The notes: generated from the letters alone by a model not told the origin. Counted from the first letter of the stretch, positions 1 through 9,166 are shown. The stretch is DNA of 64,000 nucleotides from Hymenobacter chitinivorans DSM 11115 (GCF_002797555.1 NZ_PGFA01000001.1:558001-622000); one strand, 5' to 3'. Translations and numbers: made by a program.

Positions 1-313
1 TGGTCAGCGAGGTGTTGAGGGCAGAGTCCTGGAAGATAATCTGTTGGGGCAGGCCCTGGGCGTTGTAAGCATACGTAATGAGCATCCCGTTCATCCAGCG
101 GTTCTGCTGCTGTTCCCAGTAGTGGGAAACCTGGCGCGTAGGCAGGGAAGTGGCCGTGGCGCCTCGTGCCAGCACCGGCGCGTTGGTAGCCCGGGTCAGG
201 GGTTGATGTTTGGACCAGCTGGCGAAGCTGCTCTGGACAGGACCGGTTTGGGCCAAACTACCAGGGGCCCCCAGCAGCGCAATGGCCAGGGCCAGGAGAA
301 AAAACTGTTTCAT
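1..313 (-). CDS. Secreted protein, N-terminal part (cut by window edge)
   Basis: The reading frame starts at the ATG at 311-313 and runs off the left end of the window, giving about 104 residues. The first 21 residues are a clear Sec signal peptide (basic start, Leu/Ala core, cleavage after SLAQ). The mature part contains YWEQQQNRW and TYAYNAQG, a pattern of short Tyr/Asn/Gly turns seen in Bacteroidota surface proteins that usually end in a T9SS sorting domain. The C-terminus is missing, so T9SS export is only an inference. No catalytic motif is visible. Confidence 0.7.
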   Translation of the reverse strand, partial: MKQFFLLALAIALLGAPGSLAQTGPVQSSFASWSKHQPLTRATNAPVLARGATATSLPTRQVSHYWEQQQNRWMNGMLITYAYNAQGLPQQIIFQDSALNTSLT

Positions 314-368
314 AGCGGGTGGGAATGGAAGGTGTATGCCTTAATTTACTCATAATAATATATATACA

Positions 369-387
369 TTACAATTATTTATTGTAA
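369..387. other. Short AT-rich palindrome in the divergent intergenic region
   Basis: Seven-base arms TTACAAT and ATTGTAA flank a 5-base loop. The hairpin lies in an AT-rich block (about 340-405) upstream of the secreted-protein gene and between it and the divergent sigma-factor gene. It may be an operator or part of an AT-rich promoter region. No clear TAnnTTTG element was found next to it. Confidence 0.3.
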
Positions 388-533
388 AGATTCAATAAAA
401 GCTGCCTGTTAGCCGATTCGGGAGAATAGTGGAACAGGCGGAAGTCCGGCAGCGAAAAATAATTTGGCGCCGGCTGTAATGCGGCCCTGGCTGAGTCGAT
501 ATATAGGGTGTACTTCGGCTAGAACTTTCTGCT

Positions 534-1037
534 GTGACTCCCGACCCCGTTAGCTCCGATTTCTTGGCCGTTCTTAATGCCAACCAGGGCATTCTGCACC
601 GCATGTGCCGGCTCTACTGCCAGGAAGCGGAGGAGCGGCAGGACTTGTACCAGGAAATTGTGCTCCAGCTCTGGCGGGCCTTTCCGCGCTACGAGCCCAC
701 GGCCAAAGTCAGCACCTGGCTCTACCGCATTGCCCTGAACGTGGCCATCAGCAACCTGCGGCAGCGTACCCGCCGGCCCGCCCCCGAGCGGCTGGGCGAC
801 GAGCCGCCCGAGGTGGCCCTGCCGCCCGAGCCCGGCCCCGATGCCGACGACCTAGCCCAGCTCTACCGGGCCATTGAGCGGCTCTCCGACGTGGAAAAAG
901 CCTTTATTCTGCTCTACCTCGAAGAGCGCACCTACGAGGAAATGGCCGACATCCTGGGCATTACCCAAAACAACGTGCGCGTGAAAATGCACCGCGTCCA
1001 AGACAAGCTTCGCCACCTTCTTACCCAGCCCGCCTAA
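534..1037 (+). CDS. ECF-type RNA polymerase sigma factor
   Basis: This 167-residue protein has the size and layout of an extracytoplasmic-function sigma-70 factor. Region 2 lies at about residues 20-85, with DLYQEIVLQLWRA and the STWLYRIALNVAI core-binding/-10 segment. A Pro-rich linker follows, then region 4 (about 105-160) with a helix-turn-helix including YEEMADILGITQNNV. An in-frame stop lies at 504-506 and no ATG lies between, so the GTG at 534 is the start. The stop overlaps the next gene's ATG (TAATG), which implies translational coupling. It should direct RNA polymerase to a small regulon; the signal is unknown. The coupled membrane protein is a candidate partner. Confidence 0.9.
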   Translation: MTPDPVSSDFLAVLNANQGILHRMCRLYCQEAEERQDLYQEIVLQLWRAFPRYEPTAKVSTWLYRIALNVAISNLRQRTRRPAPERLGDEPPEVALPPEPGPDADDLAQLYRAIERLSDVEKAFILLYLEERTYEEMADILGITQNNVRVKMHRVQDKLRHLLTQPA

Positions 1038-1669
1038 TGGAACTCGACGACCTCCGCCGGCAGTGGCAGCAGCAGCCCACCGGCCCTTCGCAATCTACTT
1101 TAACTCACCAAAAGCTTCAGACGATGCTAACCTTCCAACCCGCTTCCCCCGTCAGTGAAATGCTGCGCAACGCCCAGCGCGACCAGCGCCTGATCTTCAT
1201 TGTCATTCTGCTCAACGTGGGCAACGTGGTAAACATGGGCCGCCGGTTTGGGCTGGGCAGCGCCCTGAGCCTGGTCTACGTGGTGGTGGCCCTGATGATT
1301 TTGCTGGCTTCCTGGTACGCCTACCGGCAGCGGCAGTTGATTCGCCAGCTCCGGCTAGCTGACGGCACCACTTATGCGCATCTACGGGACATTGTGCGGC
1401 AGCTGCGGAGCTTCAACCACCGGAAGCTGTACACGAAAATTGCCTTTCTAGCAACGGTGGCCCTGGTAGTGCTATACGGAAAATACGAAGCCATTCAACG
1501 CAGCTTGCAGTCGGGCCTCAGTCCGGTACTGGTGGCCGTCGGAGTGGTTGTTATTCTGAGCTTAATTGCCGGTATACTCTACATCGGCCAGCGTCGGCAG
1601 CAGCGCCGCTACGGCCAGCACCTCGACCAGCTGGAGGCGGCTTTGCGCGAGCTGCAGGAGCCGGCGTAG
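1037..1669 (+). CDS. Membrane protein coupled to the sigma factor; possible anti-sigma factor
   Basis: The ATG at 1037 shares its A with the TAA of the sigma gene. The 210-residue protein has a cytosolic N-terminus of about 50 residues, two adjacent membrane segments at about 53-70 and 77-95, a charged loop, and two more at about 135-150 and 165-185. The tail is basic and coiled-coil-like. No zinc-binding anti-sigma motif (HxxxCxxC) is present, so a role as anti-sigma factor is inferred only from the coupling. Similar unnamed proteins often follow ECF sigma genes in Bacteroidota. Confidence 0.75.
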   Translation: MELDDLRRQWQQQPTGPSQSTLTHQKLQTMLTFQPASPVSEMLRNAQRDQRLIFIVILLNVGNVVNMGRRFGLGSALSLVYVVVALMILLASWYAYRQRQLIRQLRLADGTTYAHLRDIVRQLRSFNHRKLYTKIAFLATVALVVLYGKYEAIQRSLQSGLSPVLVAVGVVVILSLIAGILYIGQRRQQRRYGQHLDQLEAALRELQEPA

Positions 1670-1789
1670 CCTCCCGTTCAGGACCGTTTTTTTACCATTC
1701 ATCCGGCTCATTTGCCGGTCCGGTAAGAAGAATGCCGCATCTTTATAGAGTTCCTGTAATATTACAGTCCACGACCAACCAGCCTTCCC

Positions 1790-2734
1790 ATGCCTCCTAT
1801 TTTACAAGCTATTGACGTGCGCAAGGTGTATGCCGCGCACACGGCCCTCAGCGGGGTCAGCCTCGACATTCCCGAGGGCAGCATCTTCGGACTGCTCGGG
1901 CCCAACGGGGCGGGCAAAACCTCCCTGATCCGCATCATCACCCAGATTACGGCCGCCGACTCGGGCGAAATCCGGTTTCGGGGCGAGAAGCTCAACCCCA
2001 GCCACATTGCCCACATCGGCTATTTGCCCGAGGAGCGGGGCCTTTACAAGAAAATGAAAGTGGGCGAGCAGCTGCTCTACCTGGCCCGCCTCAAGGGCCT
2101 GACCAAGCCCGACGCCACCGCGCGCATCAAGCAGTGGATTGAGCGGCTGGACCTGCGGCCCTGGGTTAATAAGAACGTGGAAGACCTGAGCAAGGGCATG
2201 CAGCAGAAGGTGCAGTTTATTGCCACCGTGCTCCACGAACCGGCCCTAATTATCCTCGACGAGCCTTTTTCCGGTTTCGACCCGATTAATGCCAACCTGA
2301 TCAAGGACGAAATCCTGGCCCTGCGCGACCGGGGCGCCACCATCATCTTCTCGACCCACCGCATGGAGTCGGTGGAGGAGATGTGCGACAACATTGCCCT
2401 GATTAACCGCTCCCGCAAGGTACTCGACGGGCCGGTGCGCCAGATTAAGGATACCTTCAAAACCCAGACCTACGAGGTGGAGGGCAAAGGCCGCCTGATG
2501 GTCATTCACCCCGACTTTGAGGTGCTCGAGCACAAGGAGCGCGAAAACGGCCACTTCTACGACCGGATCAAGCTGCACCACAACACGACGCCCAACGACC
2601 TGTTGCGCTACCTGATCGGCAACGTGGAGGTGCACGCCTTCCGGGAGCAAATTCCCAGCATCAACGAAATCTTTATCCGGCGCGTGCAGGAAACCATGCC
2701 CGAAACCCTCGAAACCGCCAACGCTCTGCTCTAA
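1790..2734 (+). CDS. ABC transporter ATP-binding protein, NatA-like
   Basis: The 314-residue ATPase has Walker A GPNGAGKT at 37-44, an ABC signature LSKGMQQK, Walker B LIILDEPFSGFD, and an H-loop in FSTHRME. The N-terminal domain is a standard nucleotide-binding domain. The last ~90 residues resemble the DUF4162 extension found in NatA/YhaQ-type exporters. The permease gene starts 6 bases after the stop, so the two form one export system. Sequence similarity to sodium/drug exporters does not establish the substrate. Confidence 0.93.
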   Translation: MPPILQAIDVRKVYAAHTALSGVSLDIPEGSIFGLLGPNGAGKTSLIRIITQITAADSGEIRFRGEKLNPSHIAHIGYLPEERGLYKKMKVGEQLLYLARLKGLTKPDATARIKQWIERLDLRPWVNKNVEDLSKGMQQKVQFIATVLHEPALIILDEPFSGFDPINANLIKDEILALRDRGATIIFSTHRMESVEEMCDNIALINRSRKVLDGPVRQIKDTFKTQTYEVEGKGRLMVIHPDFEVLEHKERENGHFYDRIKLHHNTTPNDLLRYLIGNVEVHAFREQIPSINEIFIRRVQETMPETLETANALL

Positions 2735-2740
2735 TTCGTC

Positions 2741-4108
2741 ATGGAAAAAATCTGGCTTATCATTCAGCGCGAATACCTGACGCGGGTGCGCAAAAAAAGC
2801 TTCCTGGTGGTATCGTTGCTGGCCCCGCTGCTGCTGGCGGGCACCACGCTGGGCATTGCCAAGCTCAACGCCCCCGGCGCGGCCGACGAGGTGGCCGTCT
2901 ACGACGAAAGCAGCCTGGGTATCCTGCCGCACCTGACCAGCACCGAGGAAACCCGCTACGTGCCGGCCGTGGGCTCGTCGGCTACGGCTGCTACGGCCGC
3001 CTTCAAAAAGGCCAAGCCCAAGCAGGCCGCCCTGCTGGTTTTTACCAAGGATTTTTCCCTCGACAACTCCGGTGGCGTGCAGCTGCTGGCCGATGGCAAC
3101 ATTAGCCTGAAGCGGCGCGAGAATATCCGCAAGGCCCTGAACAAGGCCGTCAGTGAACTGAAGCTGACCCGCTCGGGCCTCAACCAAACCACCATCGACA
3201 ACCTCAAAGCCGACGTAAACCTGAAGGCGGTAGACTTGTCGCAGCAGGGCGGGCGCGAAAACAACGTGGGCCTGACCACGGCCACGGCCTACATCCTGTC
3301 GATTCTGGTGTACATGTTCATCTTCATCTATGGCGTGCAGGTAATGCGGGGCGTGGCCGAAGAGAAATCGAACCGGATTATGGAGGTGATGGTGTCGTCG
3401 GTGAAGCCCTTCCAGCTCATGATGGGCAAGATTTTGGGTATTGCCGCCGTGGTCCTGACTCAGTTCGGCATCTGGCTGGCCTTGTCCTACGGCATCACGA
3501 CGGTGGCCGCGCCCCTGCTGATGAAATCCGACAAGGCCCCAGTCGCCACCACGAGCGTAACGGCGGCCAAGCCCGCGGCGGCCAGTGCCGCCACGGTGGC
3601 TGCCGCCGACGCGGATGCTATGCCCGCGCCCCCGCAGCCCGGCACCACGCCCAACCTGTGGAGCATTCTGGAAGGCCTGCCCCTGGGCAGCATCATCGGC
3701 GGCTTCCTGTTCTTCTTCCTGGGTGGCTACCTGCTCTACTCATCCCTGTTTGCCGCCATCGGCGCGGCCGTCGACGACCAGACCGATGCCCAGCAGTTTA
3801 TGTTCCCGGTAACCATTCCGCTGATTCTAAGCTATATCGTGAGCATCAACGTCATCATCAATGGGGACCCGAACGGCCCGCTGGCCTTCTGGCTGTCGAT
3901 GATTCCCTTTACCTCGCCCATTGCCATGGTTATGCGCCTGCCCTTCGGCGTGCCGCTCTGGCAGCTGCTGCTCTCGGGCGCTATCCTGGTCGGCGGCTTT
4001 ATCTTTACCACCTGGGTGGCCGGCCGCATCTACCGCGTGGGCATCCTGATGTACGGCAAGAAAGTAACCTACGGCGAATTGTCGCGCTGGATGTTCTATA
4101 AAGGCTAA
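2741..4108 (+). CDS. ABC transporter permease, NatB/ABC-2 type
   Basis: The 455-residue protein has one membrane helix near residues 20-40, a large extracytoplasmic domain (about 45-180), then five or so helices in the C-terminal half, which is the ABC2_membrane_3 layout. An Ala/Thr/Pro-rich low-complexity insert (about residues 265-300) separates two of the helices and is probably a flexible extracytoplasmic loop. It forms the transport channel for the ATPase encoded just upstream. A strong hairpin terminator follows, so the operon probably ends here. Confidence 0.92.
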   Translation: MEKIWLIIQREYLTRVRKKSFLVVSLLAPLLLAGTTLGIAKLNAPGAADEVAVYDESSLGILPHLTSTEETRYVPAVGSSATAATAAFKKAKPKQAALLVFTKDFSLDNSGGVQLLADGNISLKRRENIRKALNKAVSELKLTRSGLNQTTIDNLKADVNLKAVDLSQQGGRENNVGLTTATAYILSILVYMFIFIYGVQVMRGVAEEKSNRIMEVMVSSVKPFQLMMGKILGIAAVVLTQFGIWLALSYGITTVAAPLLMKSDKAPVATTSVTAAKPAAASAATVAAADADAMPAPPQPGTTPNLWSILEGLPLGSIIGGFLFFFLGGYLLYSSLFAAIGAAVDDQTDAQQFMFPVTIPLILSYIVSINVIINGDPNGPLAFWLSMIPFTSPIAMVMRLPFGVPLWQLLLSGAILVGGFIFTTWVAGRIYRVGILMYGKKVTYGELSRWMFYKG

Positions 4109-4130
4109 TCAGCCCCGCCAATTTGTTCCC

Positions 4131-4165
4131 AAAGCCCTTTACTGCCGCGGCGGTAAAGGGCTTTT
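4131..4165 (+). terminator. Rho-independent terminator after the ABC operon
   Basis: Twelve-base arms AAAGCCCTTTAC (4131-4142) and GTAAAGGGCTTT (4153-4164) pair perfectly around a GC-rich loop and end in TTTT. It lies 23 bases after the permease stop. Confidence 0.8.
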
Positions 4166-4169
4166 GTGT

Positions 4170-4257
4170 AGTCGCACGAAGCTCCAACTTCGCGTGTCGT
4201 TGTTTACTATACCCAACTATCGTTCAACGATACGCGAAGTTGGAGCTTCGTGCGACT
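4170..4257. repeat. Long inverted repeat, REP/MITE-like
   Basis: Perfect 26-base arms lie at 4170-4195 and 4232-4257, reading AGTCGCACGAAGCTCC onward. The 36-base loop contains a second small palindrome, ATCGTT-C-AACGAT, at 4219-4231. It has no terminator-like T run. Its right arm overlaps the likely -33 region of the ChaN-like gene promoter. It differs in sequence from the GTCAT-type elements elsewhere in the window. Confidence 0.75.
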
Positions 4258-4277
4258 GCCCGGCCTGCGTACTTTTG
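4247..4277 (+). promoter_or_regulatory. Bacteroidota-type promoter of the ChaN-like gene
   Basis: The -7 element TACTTTTG at 4270-4277 matches TAnnTTTG. A weak -33 element TTCG at 4247-4250 is 19 bases upstream. The ATG at 4282 lies only 4 bases after the -7 element, so the transcript would be leaderless or nearly so. Confidence 0.5.
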
Positions 4278-4281
4278 CCTT

Positions 4282-5157
4282 ATGCTGAAAAAACTCCTGC
4301 TGTTGCCGCTGCTGCTCACCCTGCTCAGCTTCCGCGCCGATGACAAGCCGGCCTACCGCCTCTTTACCGGCGCGGGCAAACCGGCCGGCTACGACAAGAT
4401 GCTCCGGGAGCTGGCCGCCGCCGACGTGGTATTCTTCGGCGAGCAGCACAACGACCCCATCGGCCACTGGCTGGAACTGCAGCTCACCAAAGACCTGCTC
4501 CGCCTGAAACAGGGGCAGCTGGTGCTGGGCCTGGAAATGTTTGAGCGCGACGTGCAGCCCCTGGTCGACGGCTACGCCACCGGGGAGCTGGACGACAAGG
4601 CTTTTGAGGAACAGAGCCGGCCCTGGCCCAACTACGGCACCGACTACAAGCCCCTGCTGCAGCTGGCCCGGCAGCAAAAATTTCGGGTGGTGGGCACCAA
4701 CGTGCCGCGGCGCTACGCCTCCCAGGTGGCCAAGGGCAGCCTCGCGGCCCTCGACGAGCTGCCCGCCGCCGAAAAAGCCTGGCTGGTGCCTTTGCCGCTG
4801 CCAGTGGATTACAGCCTGCCCGGCTACCAGAACATGGCCAAGATGTTTGGCGGCGACGCGGCCCACGCCGCCGGGGTGCAGAACATCATCCAGGCCCAGG
4901 CCCTCAAGGATGCTACCATGGCCCATTTCCTGAATCAGGCTCGCCCCGCGGGCCATTTGCTGCTCCATATCAACGGCAGCTACCACTCCGACAACCACGA
5001 CGGAATCCTGGCCTACCTGCGCCAGTACAACCCCCAACTCAAGGTCAAAACCGTCAGCACCGTGACGCAGGAGCAGTTGGGCAAGCTGGAGAAGGAGCAC
5101 GCGCAGCAGGCCGATTTCGTGGTGGTAGTGCCCCAGGACATGACCAAAACCTATTAG
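4282..5157 (+). CDS. ChaN family (haem-binding uptake, Tiki superfamily) protein
   Basis: The 291-residue protein begins with a signal peptide (MLKKLLLLPLLL) without a lipobox cysteine, so it is likely periplasmic. The ChaN-like domain covers about residues 35-275. Seen motifs are VVFFGEQHNDPIGH near 50-65, LGLEMFERDVQPLVDGY, and LLLHINGSYHSDNHDG near 235. The conserved Glu/His residues match the Tiki/ChaN fold, whose members bind haem iron or act as metalloproteases. The ATG at 4282 was chosen because it gives the signal peptide and fits the promoter. Its stop overlaps the end of the convergent gene by 4 bases. Confidence 0.85.
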   Translation: MLKKLLLLPLLLTLLSFRADDKPAYRLFTGAGKPAGYDKMLRELAAADVVFFGEQHNDPIGHWLELQLTKDLLRLKQGQLVLGLEMFERDVQPLVDGYATGELDDKAFEEQSRPWPNYGTDYKPLLQLARQQKFRVVGTNVPRRYASQVAKGSLAALDELPAAEKAWLVPLPLPVDYSLPGYQNMAKMFGGDAAHAAGVQNIIQAQALKDATMAHFLNQARPAGHLLLHINGSYHSDNHDGILAYLRQYNPQLKVKTVSTVTQEQLGKLEKEHAQQADFVVVVPQDMTKTY

Positions 5158-6068
5158 GCCAGCTTCCGGCCGCCCAGGCAAGCCGCGTCGTGCAGCTCGG
5201 TCAGCTGGCGGGCTTCTGGCGTTACGGTGCCGCTGCCGTACTCACCCACCAGCTCACACACGGAGAAATCCTGGCTGCGGCGCGCGTATTCCTGCTCCCA
5301 CTGCCGTTGCTGCTGTACCTGCTCGGCCGTATCGTAGGGAAAAGGATGGGCGGGACGCTGCCAGCCGATTCGCCAGGGCTTGGGCGTGAGGCGGGCCCGG
5401 TAGCAGTTTTGGCTTTGGCAGAGCCGCACGTAAATGGCATCGGTGCGCATGGCGGCAAACACCTGCTGGGCCTCCGCGCTGCCCGGCCCCAGCAGCTGGT
5501 GCGTCACCAGCAGGCGAAACCCCAGCCGGGTGCGGTAGAGGCGGAAATTCCACTCCGGGTGCAGCTGCAGCCAGGCCGCCAGCCGCATTTCCAGCTGCGC
5601 CAGCGCGTCGGGCTGGGGTGGGGCCGGGGCCGGGGGCGGCGGTGGGGGAGCCGGGGCAAACAGGTTGCGCAGGAAGCCCAGCCAGCTGAACGGAGTTCCG
5701 GGCTGCTGCCGGGCCGGGCGTGGCGGTTCGAGCAGGTCGTGGCTGTCTACGTCCAGAAACATCACCCGCGGGGCGTTGAGTACCAGGCTGCCGTAGCGGT
5801 TGCGGGTCAGGGCGGCTATCAGCTCGCCGTGCTCAGTGACGATGCGCTGCTCCAGCTGCTCGCGCAGGGGTGCCGTGCCGGAAGGGTAGTCGTGCAGCGG
5901 TTCGTCGTGCAGCAGCCGGCTGTGGCGCTCCTGCAACAGCTGCTGCCCGGCCGCCTGCGCTGCCACCACGCTTTCGTCGCTGCCGGTGTAGGCAATCAGG
6001 TGAAACCAGTGGCCGGCGACGTTCTGACAGTCGAGGGTGGTGCGGGCCCAGTAGGAGTAGAGTTGCAT
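5154..6068 (-). CDS. Uncharacterised conserved protein with RARLTPKPWR motif
   Basis: The 304-residue protein starts at the ATG at 6066-6068 and overlaps the convergent ChaN-like gene by 4 bases. A Pro-rich linker (about 138-153) divides it. Key blocks are LNAPRVMFLDVDS (98-109), YRTRLGFRLLVT (178-189) and CYRARLTPKPWR (222-233). From memory, proteins with the same three blocks occur in Deinococcus and planctomycetes without an assigned function. The DxD block followed by a Gly/Arg strand loosely recalls the archaeo-eukaryotic primase fold, but this is a guess. It is divergent from the gene at 6165, with 96 bases between. Confidence 0.75.
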   Translation of the reverse strand: MQLYSYWARTTLDCQNVAGHWFHLIAYTGSDESVVAAQAAGQQLLQERHSRLLHDEPLHDYPSGTAPLREQLEQRIVTEHGELIAALTRNRYGSLVLNAPRVMFLDVDSHDLLEPPRPARQQPGTPFSWLGFLRNLFAPAPPPPPPAPAPPQPDALAQLEMRLAAWLQLHPEWNFRLYRTRLGFRLLVTHQLLGPGSAEAQQVFAAMRTDAIYVRLCQSQNCYRARLTPKPWRIGWQRPAHPFPYDTAEQVQQQRQWEQEYARRSQDFSVCELVGEYGSGTVTPEARQLTELHDAACLGGRKLA

Positions 6069-6164
6069 CAGCGGAAGAAAGGAATAGCGGCGTAAGATAG
6101 AAGCCCGCCGGCCGTTTTTGCGTAAGAGCAAAACGCACTTCGCGCCGACGTTTACCTTTACCGC

Positions 6165-6803
6165 ATGATTTCCACGCAAAACCTTGCCGCCCTGCCCGCC
6201 GAAATGGAGTTGCAGCGCGTCTGCAAAGCCCTGGCCGTACTCGACGCCATTATTTCGCCCGAGGAAGAATACCGCTACCACACCTACGACGCCAAGTGGG
6301 GCGAAGGGGAGGAGGTATTCGAAATGAACGATGGCGAAGGGGACCAAATGCTGATTCTCTTCGCGCCCGAAGGGGCCGTCATCAACGGCTACGCCGACGG
6401 GCTGCCGGAAGCCGATAAAGCGCCGCTGCGGGAGGCTCTGCCCGAGGCGTTTCACGAGTTTATCTTCGGCGAGCCGGTCAGCTCCATCGGCACCACGTTC
6501 TGCGTCTGGACCGTGGACAACTCGCCCTGGCAGCTGGCCCCCGGCACGCCGGCCGAAGACGGTTCCGACGAGTTGCTGCCCATCCTCGACGGCCACCCGC
6601 GCACCTACATCGACTGGGCCCAGGAGTATTTCGAGGAGGAGCGTTTTCCCAAGGACGGCCTGTTGCTGGGTACCGTGACCCAGCTCTACTACGGCGAAAC
6701 CCTGACTAAACCCATGGTGCAGGCGCTGGTAACGCACGTGGCCGACTGGGAAGCCCTGCGCCGCGACCTGGACGAAATCAACTACCCCTACGACTTCGAC
6801 TAG
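6165..6803 (+). CDS. Uncharacterised acidic protein
   Basis: The 212-residue soluble protein is strongly acidic, with EGEEVFEMNDGEGDQ near residues 45-60 and a C-terminal DEINYPYDFD. It has no signal peptide or membrane helix. Repeated Trp/Tyr/Asp clusters suggest a globular alpha/beta fold of a Bacteroidota-specific family that I cannot name. A promoter-like TACCTTTA at 6153-6160 ends 4 bases before the ATG. It is convergent with glpF. Confidence 0.75.
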   Translation: MISTQNLAALPAEMELQRVCKALAVLDAIISPEEEYRYHTYDAKWGEGEEVFEMNDGEGDQMLILFAPEGAVINGYADGLPEADKAPLREALPEAFHEFIFGEPVSSIGTTFCVWTVDNSPWQLAPGTPAEDGSDELLPILDGHPRTYIDWAQEYFEEERFPKDGLLLGTVTQLYYGETLTKPMVQALVTHVADWEALRRDLDEINYPYDFD

Positions 6804-6810
6804 TTCAGCC

Positions 6811-7539
6811 TTAACCCAGCCACAGGTACAAGCCGGCCGCGGCCACCCCGCCCAGCAGCGGCCCCACCACCGGAATCCAACCGTAGCTCCACTCACTCGA
6901 ACCTTTGCCGCGCACCGGCAGCAGGGCGTGGGCCAGGCGCGGGGCAAAGTCGCGGGTGGGGTTGATGCCGTAGCCGGTGGTGCCGCCCAGCCCTAACCCA
7001 ATAACCCAGACCAGCAGCGCCACCGGCAGGGCCCCCACCGAGCCCAGGCCCACGGCCGTATGCGTCGGCGTAATTTCGGCCCCGCTGATATAGAGAATGG
7101 TAAACACCAGCACCAGGGTCCCCACCAGCTCGTTGAGCAGGTTGGAGGCGTGGTTGCGGATAGCCGGGCCAGTGCAGAACACGGCCAGCTTCAGCCGCGG
7201 CTCCGGCGTTTGGTCGAAGTGGTCCTTGTAGAGCAGCCAAACCAGCGTGGCGCCCAGAAAAGAGCCCAGGAACTGCGCCAGCACGTATTCGGGTACCAGG
7301 TTCCAGGCAAACTTGCCGGCCACGGCCAACCCCAGCGTCACGGCCGGATTCAGGTGAGCCCCGCTCACGGGCCCGGCCACTACCACGCCCACGAAGACCG
7401 ACAAGGCCCAGGCCGTGGTAATGACCAGCCAGCCGCTGCCGTGGCCCTTGGTGTTCTGGAGTACTACGTTGGCCACCACGCCGTTGCCGAGGGTGAGCAG
7501 GAGTGCGGAGCCGACTAGCTCGGCGGTAAATGGCGTCAT
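6811..7539 (-). CDS. glpF: Glycerol uptake facilitator (MIP/aquaporin family)
   Basis: The 242-residue channel has six hydrophobic segments and the two half-helix signatures NPAVTLG (first) and NPTRDFAP (second). The Asp after the Arg in the second box is the mark of glycerol-conducting members; Thr replaces the usual Ala of NPA. It lets glycerol cross the inner membrane by diffusion, after which GlpK traps it as glycerol-3-phosphate. Its ATG overlaps the glpK stop as ATGA (7536-7539), so translation is probably coupled. It is the last gene of the glpD-glpK-glpF run. Confidence 0.93.
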   Translation of the reverse strand: MTPFTAELVGSALLLTLGNGVVANVVLQNTKGHGSGWLVITTAWALSVFVGVVVAGPVSGAHLNPAVTLGLAVAGKFAWNLVPEYVLAQFLGSFLGATLVWLLYKDHFDQTPEPRLKLAVFCTGPAIRNHASNLLNELVGTLVLVFTILYISGAEITPTHTAVGLGSVGALPVALLVWVIGLGLGGTTGYGINPTRDFAPRLAHALLPVRGKGSSEWSYGWIPVVGPLLGGVAAAGLYLWLG

Positions 7540-9071
7540 GCCGTGGGTGGGGTTGAGGATGAAATATCGGGTGACGGGGCCTGGGACCAGGCTTGCAGGG
7601 CCCTCACGGCCCGTTGCCACTGGGCAATTCCTACGGCAATACTGCCTTGATCGACTTGCGGGTTAAAGGTAGTATCGGCTTGCTCCAGGGCTTGCAATTC
7701 AGCCACGTTTTGCCAGTAGCCCACCGCCAAACCGGCCAGGTAAGCCGCACCCAGGGCCGTGGTTTCGGTGTTGCGCGGGCGCGTGACGCGGCTTTGGAGC
7801 ACGTCGGCCTGAAACTGCATGAGCAGGTCGTTGGCCGCCGCGCCGCCGTCCACGCGCAGCTCGGCAATGGGCAAGCCCGAGTCGGCCTGCATGGCCCGGA
7901 GCACGTCCATGGTCTGGTAGGCAATGGCCTCGACGGCGGCCCGGGCCAGGTGGGCCGCCGTGGTGGCCCGACTCATGCCGAAGATGGTGCCCCGGGCGTA
8001 CGGGTCCCAGTAGGGGGCGCCCAGCCCGGCAAAGGCCGGCACGAAGTACACGCCCCCGGAGCTGCTCACCTGCCGGGCCAGGATTTCCACCTCGGCCGCC
8101 GTTTTGATAATGCCCAGGTTGTCGCGCAGCCACTGCACCACGGCCCCGGCCATAAAGATGCTGCCTTCCAGGGCGTACTGCACCTGCCCGTCAATCTGCC
8201 AGGCCACGGTGGTCAGCAGGTTGTTCCGCGAGGGTTTGGGCTCAGAGCCAATGTTCAGCAGCATAAAGCAGCCCGTGCCATAGGTATTCTTGACCATGCC
8301 CGGCCGGGTGCAGAGCTGCCCGAACAAGGCCGCCTGCTGGTCGCCGGCAATACCGGCCAGCGGCACTTTGGAGGCGAAAATAGTGGTCTTGGTGTGGCCG
8401 TATACTTCGCTCGAGGGCCGCACCTGGGGCAGCATGCTGGCCGGAATGTCGAACAAGGCCAGCAATTCCGCGTCCCACTGCAGGGTGTGGATGTTGAGCA
8501 GCATGGTGCGGGAGGCGTTGGTCACGTCCGTCACGTGCAGCTCGCCCTGGGTCAGGTTCCAGATCAGCCAGCTGTCCACGGTACCAAAGGCCAGCTCCCC
8601 GGCCTCCGCCTGCGCCCGGGCGCCGGGCACGTGGTCCAGAATCCAGCGCACCTTGCTGGCCGAAAAGTAGGCGTCGAGCACCAGCCCGGTTTTCTGCCGA
8701 ATCAGCTCTTCGTGGCCCGCGGCCCGCAGCTCGTCGCAGTACTGGGCCGTGCGCCGGTCCTGCCACACAATGGCGTTGTAAACGGGTTTACCGGTGCCGC
8801 GGTGCCACACCACGGCCGTTTCGCGCTGGTTGGTAATGCCAATGGCCGCCAGACTCTTGCCATTCACCCCGGCCTTCACCGTGGCCTCAGCCGCCACCCC
8901 CGCCTGCGTTGACCAGATTTCCACCGGATCGTGCTCCACCCAGCCGGGTTGGGGGAAAAGCTGGGTAAACTCCTTTTGGGCCTGTGCCACCACCTGGCCC
9001 CGCTGGTCAAATAGAATAGCCCGGGAGCTGGTCGTGCCCTGGTCCAGAGCGAGGATGTATTGGGTAGGCAT
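7536..9071 (-). CDS. glpK: Glycerol kinase
   Basis: The 511-residue FGGY-family kinase phosphorylates glycerol with ATP. The N-terminus shows the nucleotide-binding motif [12 protein letters not shown], followed by the HDPVEIW and NQRETAVVW blocks typical of GlpK. The C-terminal domain has [11 protein letters not shown] and [16 protein letters not shown]. The length matches the family (about 500). The start ATG at 9069-9071 gives the usual [12 protein letters not shown] opening. It overlaps glpF by 4 bases and lies 104 bases downstream of glpD; that gap holds a palindromic repeat. Confidence 0.97.
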   Translation of the reverse strand: MPTQYILALDQGTTSSRAILFDQRGQVVAQAQKEFTQLFPQPGWVEHDPVEIWSTQAGVAAEATVKAGVNGKSLAAIGITNQRETAVVWHRGTGKPVYNAIVWQDRRTAQYCDELRAAGHEELIRQKTGLVLDAYFSASKVRWILDHVPGARAQAEAGELAFGTVDSWLIWNLTQGELHVTDVTNASRTMLLNIHTLQWDAELLALFDIPASMLPQVRPSSEVYGHTKTTIFASKVPLAGIAGDQQAALFGQLCTRPGMVKNTYGTGCFMLLNIGSEPKPSRNNLLTTVAWQIDGQVQYALEGSIFMAGAVVQWLRDNLGIIKTAAEVEILARQVSSSGGVYFVPAFAGLGAPYWDPYARGTIFGMSRATTAAHLARAAVEAIAYQTMDVLRAMQADSGLPIAELRVDGGAAANDLLMQFQADVLQSRVTRPRNTETTALGAAYLAGLAVGYWQNVAELQALEQADTTFNPQVDQGSIAVGIAQWQRAVRALQAWSQAPSPDISSSTPPTA

Positions 9072-9135
9072 AGATAAGGGCAGGAGTAAGGGTGGGAGAT
9101 GGAAATTAGAGAGTAGAAAGCAAGAATAAGAAAAC

Positions 9136-9166
9136 ACGTCATGTCGAGCAGCGCGAGACATGACGT
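9136..9166. repeat. REP-like palindrome between glpD and glpK
   Basis: Ten-base perfect arms ACGTCATGTC and GACATGACGT enclose an 11-base loop. The left arm and the start of the loop (CGTCATGTCGAGC) match the inverted end of the larger element at 35187-35291. Inside an operon it could act as a processing or partial termination site that lowers glpK and glpF expression relative to glpD. Confidence 0.7.

Noticed and set aside
6069..6947. Upstream extension of the minus-strand gene at 5154-6068
   Set aside because: The extension overlaps the whole plus-strand gene at 6165-6803 in antisense and has shadow-type composition; the ATG at 6066-6068 opens the conserved part.
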